Origin: Hybos culiciformis
Lineage: Eukaryota; Arthropoda; Insecta; Diptera; Hybotidae
Reading direction: 5' to 3'
Length of the DNA stretch: 64,000 nt
NCBI GenBank assembly: GCA_964007475.1
Contig: OZ023274.1
Span: 30,187,250 to 30,251,249 of the forward strand
Shown: piece by piece, positions 33,583-43,899 of the stretch
Position numbering within the stretch: the stretch's first letter is position 1
Layout: each line of letters begins with the position of its first letter
Position numbers and translations under genes: made by a program
Notes under the pieces: model-generated
What the model was told of the DNA's origin: nothing
Databases searched by the model: none
What the model saw: the letters and a program-made list of their open reading frames with translations, nothing else

Positions 33583-33621
33583 ACTCCTGATGATGACTTG
33601 GATCAAGTCGAAATATTGAGT
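33583..33621 (+). ncRNA. Hammerhead-ribozyme-like motif (Penelope-type)
   Basis: CTGATGA (33587-33593) is followed by a perfect 6-bp stem, GACTTG/CAAGTC, with loop GAT (33595-33609), then GAAA (33610-33613). The flanks ACTC (33583-33586) and GAGT (33618-33621) can pair as helix I. CTGANGA-stem II-GAAA is the catalytic core of hammerhead ribozymes, and short versions are known from the ends of Penelope-like elements. Helix III is not convincing as a single copy: only TATT lies between. It may work only as a dimer, or be decayed. Confidence 0.5.
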
Positions 33622-33629
33622 TAAAAATA

Positions 33630-34479
33630 AAAAGAACATATCATCAACAATAATTGATTGCTTGACGAAAATTCATTAATGTTTTATTATTAACATCTAA
33701 ATTCGCCGTCGTCGTCGCCCCAATTGTGTTTTCACCTTTAAGATTATAAATATCAGCAACAATAAAACAATGTCCACGGATTGCTGACTTCTGAATAAAT
33801 TGTATTTAAAAAATCACTACCGTTAGGAATAAGGGACCGATACGAAACTGTAGAATCTCCTTATTCAAGTTAATACTTTTAGCCGAGCCGTAGAATATTC
33901 TCTTATTCAAGTTAATATTTTTAGCTTTTAAAATAATTATTCTTTTGTATATAAAATAATTGTTCTAAAATAAAAACATTATAACTAATTAGAAAATAAA
34001 AGTCTTTAACCAAAGAAAGATTATTGGATTCCTTAGTAGCAACAAAATAAAAATAAATATTTAAAAAAGTTAACATTTATTGAAAATATTTCAAACCTAA
34101 TTATTCACAAGCTTCTTATTTTGCAAGCTCGCTGGATTTGTTTCAAATTTATAAGTAAGCAAATTTTATTATTGTTCGACTTCTGAAGTAAACAATTAAA
34201 TATTTGAATTTAAAATTTATTTTAAAAAAAGAATAAGTGAATTTTGTGGTGAAAATTGGTTAAAAAATGTATAATAAAAAATTGTAAAGCGATTAAAACG
34301 GTAAATAATCCCATTTTTAAAGTGCCTAAGCCGGAAAAAATGAGACGCAAATGGGAAAAATTGGGATGATTCAGTTTACAATTAATAAATGTAAACAACA
34401 TAAGGGACTAATCTAGCGGTGTTAAATGAAACTAGGGATACTTTTTGGGAATGAAAATTTTCTATAAGTTAAACATCCT
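33630..34479. other. AT-rich intergenic stretch
   Basis: A short duplication (TTATTCAAGTTAATA(C/T)TTTTAGC) occurs at about 33861 and 33903. GTCGTCGTCGCC lies at 33707. No gene is recognised. Confidence 0.4.
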
Positions 34480-34620
34480 GGGGCCAAATTCTATAACTAT
34501 GTTGTTCAAGACAACATTGTTCGTTTTGAAAACAACATTTTTGTGTTGTTACCAAAATTTTACTTTCTAAAAGCAATGTTGTTTTCAAAATAAATGTTGT
34601 TTTCTATAAGTTTCGACTAA
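34480..34620. repeat. Small TGTTGTTTTC word array
   Basis: TTCTATAA brackets the segment (34492 and 34600). Between, ACAACATT and AATGTTGTTTTC alternate in both orientations about six times. It looks like a short foldback of the same architecture as the larger word-array elements. Confidence 0.5.
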
Positions 34621-34917
34621 GCAAAAAAAGTTGAAATGCGGAAACTATAACATAAGTTACTTCAGATATGTATCAAATTAATGTCAAAAAGAGAAAAATT
34701 ATGACTTGGTGTGGGGAATTTTATTATTCAAATTTGGAAATTTTTCAAAAGCAAGACGTTAGTTGCTCTTAATTATAAAATCTTAATAAATCGCATTATT
34801 TTCTCAATTTTTTTATTTTATATGAAATTTTTGATCTCGGTCTCGTCCATAACAAAAAAATTAGCCCACTTAACCATTTTTATTAAATTTTTTTAAATTT
34901 CTTAATTTTTGATTTTT

Positions 34918-35176
34918 AAGCTAGCTGAGGGGGTGCTCCTCTACACCTTCTATCTGCTTTTCACTTCTGCCCCTCCTGTATGCCCTTCCCGACAGTTTCT
35001 CCCGCCTGCCCCTATCGGCAGCACTTAGGTGTATAAAAATAGTTTACAACCTATTCCCAGACCTACTGAATATACACACAAAATTTCATAAAAATCGGTC
35101 TAGCCATTTCGGAGGAGTTTGAGGATTTTCTATACCAAAAAACAACATCAAATTATATGTCGCTTAAAAATCATAT
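34918..35176 (+). repeat. Dispersed-repeat fragment
   Basis: A pyrimidine-rich, relatively GC-rich block is followed by ACACACAAAATTTCATAAAA then ATCGGTCTAGCC. This TTTCATAAAAATCGGT phrase is shared in style with the 28912-31608 repeat (TTGAATGAAATCGGAC) and is typical of degenerate TE-derived sequence. The family is not determined. Confidence 0.35.
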
Positions 35177-35245
35177 GGACAATATGGCTTAGTGGCTAGA
35201 ACATCAGACTATAAGAGTCTAGTTGTATGGTTCGATTCCCAAAGA
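35177..35245 (+). other. tRNA-related sequence, copy 1 (SINE head or tRNA pseudogene)
   Basis: TGGCTTAGTGG resembles a pol III A box and GGTTCGATTCC a B box. CAGACTATAAGAGTCT sits at the anticodon-arm position. The acceptor arms do not pair, so this is not a working tRNA. It shares GACAATATGGCTTAGTGG and AGAACATCAGACT with the copy at 40990. Confidence 0.5.
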
Positions 35246-35384
35246 AATTTTTTTTTAACATAATAATAGGTTTAAGAAACAAATTTTTTTTTATTGGTAG
35301 GATATGTAATTTTTTTTTGCTTGTAATATTGGGCCCTATATATACATATATTTCAATTTAAAAAAGTCTGAAAGTACCCCCAGC

Positions 35385-35765
35385 TAGCACTGAATGCATT
35401 TTGAATCAATTCAAAATACATTGAACGTGATACTTGAATGCATTACTATACATTACTTTTTTCAAAGAGGTTTTGATTACGATGTCCGCCTGTAGAATAT
35501 ATCTCCCCTTAAAAACGGTTACGGCAAATGCATCACAAAATACATTTCGAAAAGGTATTTAGAACGTATTTAGGAAATGTATTTCTGAATACATTTAAAT
35601 AATGAGTTTTAAATCTATTTTGGAAATATATTGATAATGCATTTGAGGAATGAGTTTAGAATGTATTTTGGAAATATATCGGTAATGCATTTAAGGAATG
35701 AGTTTAGAATATTTTTTGGAAATATATTCGTAATGGATTTTTGGAATGTATTACAAATTCATTTA
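35385..35765. repeat. GAATGCATTTTGGAA word repeat region
   Basis: Words such as GAATGCATTT, AATACATT and GGAAATATAT recur. Near 35600-35750 they form a loose tandem of about 55 bp (GGAATGAGTTTAGAAT, TTTTGGAAATATAT, GTAATG(C/G)ATTT). No ORF. Confidence 0.5.
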
Positions 35766-36138
35766 GAAAAATAGAAAAAATTTCATTTTTATTTTAAAAT
35801 GTTTATTTTATTTAAGCAAAATAAAGAAATTAAAAAATTAATTCTTTCTAATAAAACGAATAACGAAAAGTTCACATGAAAAAATGGAAAATTAAAACTA
35901 AGACATATATTTAAACATAATTAAATAATTAACATATTTTCTTTATTCTGCACCTTTACTTTTTCCCTTTTCCGAAAGTTAACCGAGTGAATTCTTCTAT
36001 GGGCATGTTTCAAATTATTTTTCATTTCTTCTTCAAACTCATCGTTTTTTATCGTATCTATTAAAAGAAAAATTGGGTCATGTAATGTTTAAAAATTAAA
36101 GCAGAACAATTTTTTTGACTTACAAAATCATTGAAAAT

Positions 36139-36443
36139 TGTTTTGTCTAGATGACCTCTAAGGAGTTGAAGAAGAGATGCCGTTTTTTTGTAATTAAAAG
36201 ACTTTTTATTTTTTTACTTTTAAAGATTAAATTAGTTTTTTATTTAATTTAATTTTTATAATTATTTAATTTAACTTGATTGATGATCTGATGAATTGTG
36301 AGTAGTGATGACTTTCTTGATTTGATATTTATAACAGCTGTGAGAATCTGTATAAGACAATTTGACAGCTGCAAACAATTGCTGAATTGTTGTAGTACTG
36401 CAGTGTAGTTTTAAGGTGTGTTCATTTATGACAATACACAACA
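36139..36443 (-). repeat. Complete 3' LTR of the Mag-like gypsy
   Basis: On the minus strand it starts TGTTGTGTATTGTC and ends GACAAAACA, giving canonical TG...CA ends. A TATAAATA box lies about 110 bp inside (minus strand of 36326-36335). Confidence 0.85.
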
Positions 36444-36456
36444 CGCCCTTTCTTAA
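36444..36456 (-). other. Polypurine tract of the Mag-like gypsy
   Basis: The minus strand reads AAGAAAGGGCG directly before the LTR start TGTTGTG. Confidence 0.6.
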
Positions 36457-36480
36457 AAAGTTAAATTTGATCAATTTAAT

Positions 36481-39400
36481 TTAAAATTCAAAACCCATAA
36501 ATCTTCTTGGTGTTTTAATTAATCTTCCCGATCTGGTAAATTGTTCTGGCATATTGGCTTCTACATTACTAACAACAGTTGACTGAGCTTCATCATTAAA
36601 TTCTGGATTTGTTTGTTGAACAATAATATCTTCTTCATTATTATTTTGTGACACATCTTGAAATTCATCATCATTACCATCATCTAAGTTGTTTGAATTA
36701 TAATCAATTTCAATGTCACTTGTATCATTTCCATCTTCTATGTCCGTTGTATCATTTTCAATTTCGATGTTACTTGTGGCATTTAAAACATTTTGATTTT
36801 CAATGGCATTTCTAATATTAATACTTGAATTAAAATTGGTTAGTGGATAATAATCTTCAACTGAAATTTGAGATTTATTAATAATATTATTTTTGTTGTT
36901 GTTAAAATTAATTTTAGTTTTAGGTTTAATATTATTATTAGAATTAACATTATTTTTACTATTATGTATATAAGTTTTATCCAAACGAAAGTAAATTCGA
37001 TTACGTTCAAATATTTTACCATCTTCTGTTTTGACTAAATAAGCACGATTTGGTTTTGCTTTTAAAATTGTACCTTTTAACCATACAGAATCTTTATTTT
37101 TACGAAACCAAACTCTATCACCTACTGCTAACTGTGGTAATTCTTTGGCATGTAAATTTGCTTGAATTTTTTGTTGTTGTTGGTTATCTTTTAATTTAAT
37201 TAAAGTTTGTTTTACAGGATATTCTGGTTTTAATAGTTTTGGATGTATAGGAAATTGATTTCTTATTCTCCTACCCATTAATAACTCAGAAGGTGATTTT
37301 AAACCATTAGATGGCGTTGATCTGTAATCTAGTAAAGCCAAATGTATATCTTTTCCTTCCTCAAAACATTTTTTTAGTGTTTTCTTAAAAGTTTGAACAC
37401 ATCTTTCCACTTGCCCATTTGATCTTGGATAATAAGGTGTTGACATATTTCTTTGAATGTTCCATTCATTGCAAAATTGTTTCATTTCTGAAGAGTTGAT
37501 AGGTGGACCACCATCAGTAATTAATTCTTCAGGAATTCCAAATCTCGAAAATATACTTTTGAATGCGTTGATTGTTGCAAATGCAGTTGTTCCATTCATT
37601 AATTGCAGGTCAACATATTTGCTAAAATAATCAATAACCAATAGATAACGCTTACCATTTAGGTCAAAAAAATCAGCCGCAATCTTTTTCCATGGCCCAT
37701 CAGGTATTTCTCGATCCAATAATGGCTCATAACTATTGGAGGATTGAAATTTCTGACACACGGCACAGTTGTTCACAAATTTTTCAATATCTGAATCCAT
37801 TTTTGGCCAATAAAAGTATTCACGAGCTTTAGTCTTATTTGAAACAATTCCTCTATGTGACATATGTATCATTGTTAAAATATAATTTCTGGATTCTTTT
37901 GGTACTACTAACCTATTTCCTCTACAAATAATTCCATCCATTACGTATAATTCATCACGACAATGATAATATTCTCTTGCTGTTGTTTTTATTTCTTTGA
38001 TAGTTTCAGGCCAATTATTTTCAATATAAAATTTGACATTTTGTAGTTCTTGATCTAAAGATGTTTGCTTACGAAGTTCTTCCCATTTACCATCAGTTGC
38101 ATTAACTAATACATGTATATTTAATGATGTCTTTTCTTCATTATTTAAAATTTCAAATTTGTTTTTTAAGAGCGGTGCTCTAGACAATGCATCAGCGGTT
38201 ACTAATTCTGAACCAGGTTTATAAATTAATTTGCAATCATAGTTATTTAATCTTAATAACATCTTTTGCAGTCTAAGTGTTATTGAATCATATGGTTTTT
38301 TACTTAAACCAATTAACGGTTTATGATCCGTTTCTACTATTATACTTCTACCATAAGTGTAATAATTAAAATGTTCTAATCCAAAAACTACTGCCAATAA
38401 TTCTTTTTCAATCTGAGCATAACGTTGTTGACAATCAGTTAAAGATGCTGAACCAAATGCTATAGGTTTATCATTTTGTAACAATGTTGCACCTAATCCA
38501 TATTTTGATGCATCTACTGATAACGTAACTTGCTGGTTTGGATTAAAGATTTGAAGTATTGGAGCACTGGATAATAAATTTTTCAATTTTTCGAAACATT
38601 TTTGTGTATTTGAATCCCATAACCATGGTGTATTTTTTTTTAGTAATAATCTTAGCTGATACGATTCGTGTGATACATTTTCTGTAAACTTCGTGTGATA
38701 TCTAAACATTGATAGAAATCTATGTAAGGAATCTTTATTCGTTGGTGTTGGATACCCATTTATTGCATCAACCTTACTTGGATCTGGTGTAATTCCTTTA
38801 TCCGACAAAATCTGACCTAAAAACTGAATTTTGTTTGTTGCTAATTGTATTTTTTCTTTATTAAACTTTAGATTATTTTCTCTGGATATACTTAAAATTT
38901 TTCTTAAAAGTTTACAATGCTCTTCCATATTTACTGATCCAAAAGCAACATCATCAAAATAAATTCCTGCCTGTGGAATTTCTTTAAAAATCTTTTGCAT
39001 TGTTCGTTGAAAATTTTCAGGAGCTGATACTAAGCCATATGGAACTTTTAACCACCTATACCTTCCAAAAGGTGTTGCAAATGTAGTAAGGTATGAGCTT
39101 TGCTCATCTAGGGGTTGTTGCCAAAATGCTTTCTTAGCATCCAAAAGAGTGAAAATTTTACATCCATGCATTTTGGAATGGATTTCTTCTAAAGTTGGGA
39201 TTGGGAAATGTGCACGTTTAATATTATCATTTAATTGCCTTGGATCAAGAACAATTCTAATTTTATCAGACTTATGAATTATGTGCATATTACTCACCCA
39301 ATCCGTTGGTTTTTCTACCTTCTTAATTATTCCTTCATTTACCATTGATTGTAACTCCTTTTTCACTGGCATTTGCATAGCTTGTGGTATTTTTCTTGGT

Positions 39401-40713
39401 GCAGCAATGTGACAGCTTGGATTATCTTTCAACCAAATTTTAACTGGTTCTAGGAATCCTTGACCTTGGAACACATCTTCAAATTCTTCAATGATTGATT
39501 CTGGTGTTTCAATTTTTGTTGAATTTGATATCTGATTGATAATTTTCACCAAATTAAAAATTTTGCACACCTCAAATCCTAAAATTGTTTGTGAATTAAA
39601 ATTAGTTATTAAAAATTTAAAATGTTTTTTTAAATTGTTAAAATTAACTTCCAAAGTACATTCACCAAATAGTTCTATTTTTGTACCACCAAATGCTTTA
39701 AGAGTTACTTTGGTTTTATAAATTTTTGGAATTATTCTAAGTTTTTTTAGTTCATCTTTGCAAATTACATTAACTTGAGCACCAGTGTCAAGTTTACATT
39801 TCATTTCATCTCCATTTATTTTAAAATTTTCAACCCAATCTTTATTTTCTGAAATTAAATTAACTGTTAATTCAGACAAAATTATATCTTCATTTTCATT
39901 GTTAATATTTTTTTCTAAAATTTCATTAACCTTTCTATTATTATTATTATTATTTTTTTTATAAAAGTTTTCTTTTGCGCCATTTTCTTTTTGCCTACAC
40001 ATTCTTTGCCAATGATTTAATTTATTGCATAAGTGGCATTTTGCGCCAAAAGCAGGACAATTATTTTTTTCATGATTTTTACCGCAATTTTTACATTTAA
40101 AATTTTTATTATAATTATTATTATTATTTTTTTTAATCCTATTTATTGTAGATTCATTTTCAATTTTGCCATTTGACATTATGCCTGACTGAACTTGCGA
40201 CCTTTCACTAATTAAACATTGTTCAACCACCATTTGTTCAGTTAACAATTTTTCCCTTAATAATCTTTCTCGTAAAATATCATTATTAATTCCCATTAAA
40301 AGTTTATCTCTAATATTTCTAGAAATAGATTGTTTTTCAAAATTACAATCTATAGCATGTTGCTTAACTTTTTGATAAAAAATTCGAAAACTATCTGACG
40401 ATTGTTTTAAATTCCAAAACAAATAACTAGAGAAAACCTCGTCTGAAAATTCTTTAAAAGATTCATCAAATTTTTCAAGTACCTGCTCTAACTTTACTTC
40501 AGTAGCAGTACCTACTGGTTGTAAATTAAATTCGTTAAATTTATTTACCAACTCTGGACCACAAAGCATTAAGAAAACTGATATTTTTCTTTTTTCTGCT
40601 TTTTCATCTAAATCATTTGCTATTAAATAATTTTTAAACCCTTCCTTCCAGCGTCTCCAGCTTTCTAAAACATTTCCACTTATTTGAAATGCGTCTATCT
40701 TCAAAGCAGCCAT
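36481..40713 (-). CDS. Gag-pol polyprotein of the Mag-like gypsy (intact, 1410 codons)
   Basis: A single uninterrupted frame from ATG 40713 encodes all gag-pol functions. Residues 1-200 are capsid-like (WRRWKEGFKNYL). Two zinc knuckles lie at about 207-239 (CKNCGKNHEKNNC, CHLCNKLNHWQRMC). The protease has LDTGAQVNVI (about 308-317). RT has IRIVLDPRQLN, FTLLDAKKAFWQ, VPYGLVSAPENFQR and the catalytic YFDD at 585-588 (followed by VAFG rather than the usual ILIF). RNase H has VDASKYGLGA, with Asp 734, and ETDHKPL. The integrase HHCC uses H950, H953, C983 and C986, and the DDE triad is D1014, D1067, E1103 with 35 residues between the last two. A 200-residue Asn-rich C-terminal tail follows. Gag and pol in one frame suits Mag-type elements. 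It could encode active proteins if transcribed from outside. Confidence 0.92.
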   Translation of the reverse strand: MAALKIDAFQISGNVLESWRRWKEGFKNYLIANDLDEKAEKRKISVFLMLCGPELVNKFNEFNLQPVGTATEVKLEQVLEKFDESFKEFSDEVFSSYLFWNLKQSSDSFRIFYQKVKQHAIDCNFEKQSISRNIRDKLLMGINNDILRERLLREKLLTEQMVVEQCLISERSQVQSGIMSNGKIENESTINRIKKNNNNNYNKNFKCKNCGKNHEKNNCPAFGAKCHLCNKLNHWQRMCRQKENGAKENFYKKNNNNNNRKVNEILEKNINNENEDIILSELTVNLISENKDWVENFKINGDEMKCKLDTGAQVNVICKDELKKLRIIPKIYKTKVTLKAFGGTKIELFGECTLEVNFNNLKKHFKFLITNFNSQTILGFEVCKIFNLVKIINQISNSTKIETPESIIEEFEDVFQGQGFLEPVKIWLKDNPSCHIAAPRKIPQAMQMPVKKELQSMVNEGIIKKVEKPTDWVSNMHIIHKSDKIRIVLDPRQLNDNIKRAHFPIPTLEEIHSKMHGCKIFTLLDAKKAFWQQPLDEQSSYLTTFATPFGRYRWLKVPYGLVSAPENFQRTMQKIFKEIPQAGIYFDDVAFGSVNMEEHCKLLRKILSISRENNLKFNKEKIQLATNKIQFLGQILSDKGITPDPSKVDAINGYPTPTNKDSLHRFLSMFRYHTKFTENVSHESYQLRLLLKKNTPWLWDSNTQKCFEKLKNLLSSAPILQIFNPNQQVTLSVDASKYGLGATLLQNDKPIAFGSASLTDCQQRYAQIEKELLAVVFGLEHFNYYTYGRSIIVETDHKPLIGLSKKPYDSITLRLQKMLLRLNNYDCKLIYKPGSELVTADALSRAPLLKNKFEILNNEEKTSLNIHVLVNATDGKWEELRKQTSLDQELQNVKFYIENNWPETIKEIKTTAREYYHCRDELYVMDGIICRGNRLVVPKESRNYILTMIHMSHRGIVSNKTKAREYFYWPKMDSDIEKFVNNCAVCQKFQSSNSYEPLLDREIPDGPWKKIAADFFDLNGKRYLLVIDYFSKYVDLQLMNGTTAFATINAFKSIFSRFGIPEELITDGGPPINSSEMKQFCNEWNIQRNMSTPYYPRSNGQVERCVQTFKKTLKKCFEEGKDIHLALLDYRSTPSNGLKSPSELLMGRRIRNQFPIHPKLLKPEYPVKQTLIKLKDNQQQQKIQANLHAKELPQLAVGDRVWFRKNKDSVWLKGTILKAKPNRAYLVKTEDGKIFERNRIYFRLDKTYIHNSKNNVNSNNNIKPKTKINFNNNKNNIINKSQISVEDYYPLTNFNSSINIRNAIENQNVLNATSNIEIENDTTDIEDGNDTSDIEIDYNSNNLDDGNDDEFQDVSQNNNEEDIIVQQTNPEFNDEAQSTVVSNVEANMPEQFTRSGRLIKTPRRFMGFEF

Positions 40714-40849
40714 TTTCTCAATTTTTATTAAAAATTAAATTTTATTTCTTACCAATACCAATTAAAAAAAATCTCCCATTTCAATAATTCAGGTTTACTG
40801 GTTCAACAATTAATTAATTTTCCATCCATAAAAATTCAATAGGTTTTTT

Positions 40850-40861
40850 CTTCTGACACCA
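40850..40861 (-). other. Primer-binding site (tRNA-Leu type) of the Mag-like gypsy
   Basis: Just inside the truncated 5' LTR the minus strand reads TGGTGTCAGAAG, matching the complement of a tRNA-Leu 3' end (CTTCTGACACCA). Confidence 0.6.
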
Positions 40862-40986
40862 TGTTTTGTCTAGATGACCTCTAAGGAGTTGAAGAAGAGA
40901 TGCCGTTTTTTTGTAATTAAAAGACTTTTTATTTTTTTACTTTTAAAGATTAAATTAGTTTTTTATTTAATTTAATTTTTATAATT
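40862..40986 (-). repeat. Truncated 5' LTR of the Mag-like gypsy
   Basis: These 125 bp are identical, as read, to 36139-36263. The U3 and promoter part (equivalent to 36264-36443) is missing. The break at 40986 is followed at once by CATATAGACAATATGGCTTAG, a tRNA-related sequence. Confidence 0.85.
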
Positions 40987-40989
40987 CAT

Positions 40990-41070
40990 ATAGACAATAT
41001 GGCTTAGTGGTAGAACATCAGACTGTAAGTTTGAAGGTGCCTGGTTCGATTTCCAATGACAAGATTTTTG
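40990..41070 (+). other. tRNA-Tyr-like sequence, copy 2 (SINE head or tRNA pseudogene)
   Basis: TGGCTTAGTGGTAGAAC (A-box-like), TCAGACTGTAAGTTTGA (anticodon arm with GTA, tyrosine, in a 7-base loop) and GGTTCGATTTCC (B-box-like) are in tRNA order and spacing. The 5' and 3' acceptor strands do not pair. The diverged sister copy is at 35177-35245. Confidence 0.55.
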
Positions 41071-41167
41071 TGAAATATTTTAAATTTTTTTTCATAATAA
41101 TTAGTTTTTTTGAGATATTTAAACAAACCAAAATGTTTTTATCATCTTCCAATTTATCATTTTTTTT

Positions 41168-41252
41168 AATTTTCTATATATATATTCTATATACATATTC
41201 TATATACACATTCTATATACATATTCTATATACACATTCTATATACATATTC
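41168..41252. repeat. Minisatellite TATACA(T/C)ATTC
   Basis: CTATATACATATT and CTATATACACATT alternate six to seven times in a 12-13 bp tandem. Confidence 0.85.
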
Positions 41253-41999
41253 TATTTTGAAACAAAACACAGAGCTAAGTAAAATTGTGGCAAATTTGGT
41301 GGCAAATGTTATTTTTTGTTTCAAAAAAATTTGCAAATTAGGCGCTCTTTGATTTTTTATTTTAATTTATATAAATGGAAAAAACTTTTAATTAATAAAT
41401 AGTGTTTTATAATTTTATAATACATATTATAAAATTAAAATGTAGCTAAAAACTTATTTGAGAACTTAGTTGAAAACTGTAAAATTTCATATATGAATTA
41501 ATGCAATTGAATATTGCTATAAAATGGAAAAATATTGGAAACGTTGACAGATACATAAATTTAAGTATCGAGATCCTATTTCATTTTAAAAATTTGATTG
41601 TAAAAAAAAACTATGCTATTCAGAAATCAGTTTTTTAATAGCGGGTGGGCAGTGCTCTGCAATATTCACGGCTTTTTCGTGCAATCTTATTTTCACAATA
41701 GAATTAACATAATCTTGTGATCATTAATAAAAAATGTAGACACCGGATAAAATATCACTAAAGTCCCAACTAATTTTCAAACATGTTTTACCACTTACTA
41801 TGACAAGACAGTAATATGTATATATGTATTTAAACAAGCATTTGTTAATCCCGTTGTAGTTAATAAGATAATAAACGCTAAAAAAAGTACGAATTTTCCG
41901 GGAGAAAAATAAATAAGAAAAGTGATCAATTTCATTTCATGTTTCATATTTTTGTTTTATTTTTTTTACAGAGATCATGTAACCACTAAAGTTAAAAAC
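41253..41999. other. AT-rich spacer
   Basis: No ORF, splice-bounded open frame or repeat boundary recognised. Confidence 0.4.
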
Positions 42000-42007
42000 A
42001 TTATATC

Positions 42008-43781
42008 TAGCAACCTGACAAAAACGCGTTTTTTGCAAAAATTGGATTTTTATTCTTGAAAGTGGTAGAAAGTGGTATAAGAAATTATGTTTGTTCAACA
42101 AGTTTGCCGCCATTTTCGTTTTTTGAAGTTTTACCGTTACTTTTTGGTTACTTTGAAATTAAGCATTTTTGAGTATGAAAACATCGAAATAGCCTTTCAT
42201 GATGCTCTAGACTTTGATTCAGTTGACCTTCATTTTTTTAGAAAGTTTTAGTTCCTGAAAATATTGTATAGATGGCGTTTTAACCAATTTTGTATATAAA
42301 ACTAAAATTACGCTACCTTTTGGGCAACATTTGTACTACAGAAATGAAACAAAAAAAAGACCGTTTTAAGACCTTTCCAACAAAAAAAAATTTTAAGAAT
42401 CGAATAATAAATAAAAGAGGTATGCTAAATTAAAAAAATTACAAAAAAAAAAATTCCGTTATTATTCAAAAACTCAATATAAAGAACGAATCCATAACAA
42501 AAATTACTGAAAAACCAAAATTTATGAGGACATGTTTTTAGGAAATGCATGTTGGAACGTGAATGAACGGATAAAACGTTCGAATAATTTGAAACAATTA
42601 TCTACTACTAAAAAACGTAAAAGCGACTCAAAACAACTAGTGAGTGAGATTTTGAATGATTCGGAGACAGAGCTGGACTGGCGTAACAAGCTAGAAGGAG
42701 TGGTGGGCGGTACTAAAATCAGTTGTCTAAAATTATAATGTTTTCTTTTAATTTTTTTTTTTAAGCGTGAGAAAATTTTTTTACAAAGAAAATTTGAATT
42801 TCCCGGTCCTAAATTCATTCCCAGTCCAGCCCTGTTCGGAGATACTCGATTTTATAGAACTTGCAATATGCCTTTCAGAAATTATTTAAAATCAGATAGG
42901 GTTAAATACTGAAAAAACAAATTACTATAGCTAAAAGTATAGGTTATAAGTTTGGAAAAGAAAATGAAATTTATGTGGAAGAAACATTAAAAAAAAAAGA
43001 ATTTCAAAGCTTATATGACAATGCCTATGAAAGTGAAATGGAAGGGGAGTCTGTTTAAAACAGTTCTCGAAAATATATACAGTAAAAACAACACTAAAAC
43101 TGAGCAAAAATCGAACCAAAAAACTTCAAAACTGGTGTTATGTAAAATGCCGCCCATCCAAAAGCACTGGACCGATTTCACCCTTGAAAGCGGCTTTCGA
43201 AAGGTATAAATATGTACTTTTTGACTGCAAGTTTGAAAAATATCATACGAAAAATATCATGGAGTACAACTTTTTTGAAAATGGCTAAAAATTATAATTT
43301 TTTTTGTATGGGAAAATCCTAAGAAGTGAATTATCTTCTAAAACATTTAAAAATTACATCCTGCGAAAGCGGCTTTTTAAAGTGACCTGAAAGACCTATC
43401 CAAAATGGTATAGAGTGACCAAATCGGTTGAAAATTCAGGGAGTACATTCAAATGAAAAAACCCATTTTCTGTTTTTTCAGTGTTTTTAGGGTTTCTCTA
43501 CGGGTTTAACTGGCAACACCGAGTGGCCGTCACCTGCAAAGAAAGCCCACATGAATACCTACTTAAAATGATATCTGTAAATATCCTTGTAAATTTAATA
43601 ACAGAGAGATGATAGTTGCAATATTTTCCAAGCCTACAAGAATCGTCATATCTCCCAAAAAAAATTTTTTTTTTTTAAATCTGAAATGCAAAAACTTAGG
43701 TCAAATATCAGCCTATAAAATACATGTAAAATGAAAGTCTAACGATTAACTTGAAAAAATGAAAAAAATGTCAGGTTGCTA
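42008..43781. mobile_element. Inverted-repeat element with TAGCAACCTGACA termini
   Basis: The left end TAGCAACCTGACA matches the minus strand of the right end, TAGCAACCTGACAT. Flanks ATTATATC (42000-42007) and ATTATATG (43782-43789) agree in seven of eight bases, suggesting hAT-type 8-bp duplication. The interior has two plus-strand segments with coding-like composition (about 42535-42740 with KRSNNLKQLSTTKKRKSDSK, and 43015-43210) that match no family I know. Words ACCTGACA and AAGCGGCTTT recur. It could be an unknown DNA transposon or a chimera. Confidence 0.65.
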
Positions 43782-43899
43782 ATTATATGCTATAAAAAAA
43801 AATTTATAATATTGGACGCACTAAACTCGTTACAAATAATATTATTAAAGTCTTGAGAAACAACATAGGTATATTTTGGCATTGATAGTATAAATATCA

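Larger units (their letters stand above)
36139..40986 (-). mobile_element. Ty3/gypsy LTR retrotransposon (Mag/K02A2.6-like) with intact gag-pol and truncated 5' LTR
   Basis: On the minus strand the 3' LTR is complete (36139-36443, 305 bp) but only the last 125 bp of the 5' LTR remain (40862-40986). There it joins directly to a tRNA-related sequence. Over the shared 125 bp the two LTRs are identical as read, so the insertion is recent. A primer-binding site, a purine tract and a single 1410-codon gag-pol lie between. With no U3 in the 5' LTR, the copy lacks its own promoter. Confidence 0.88.
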
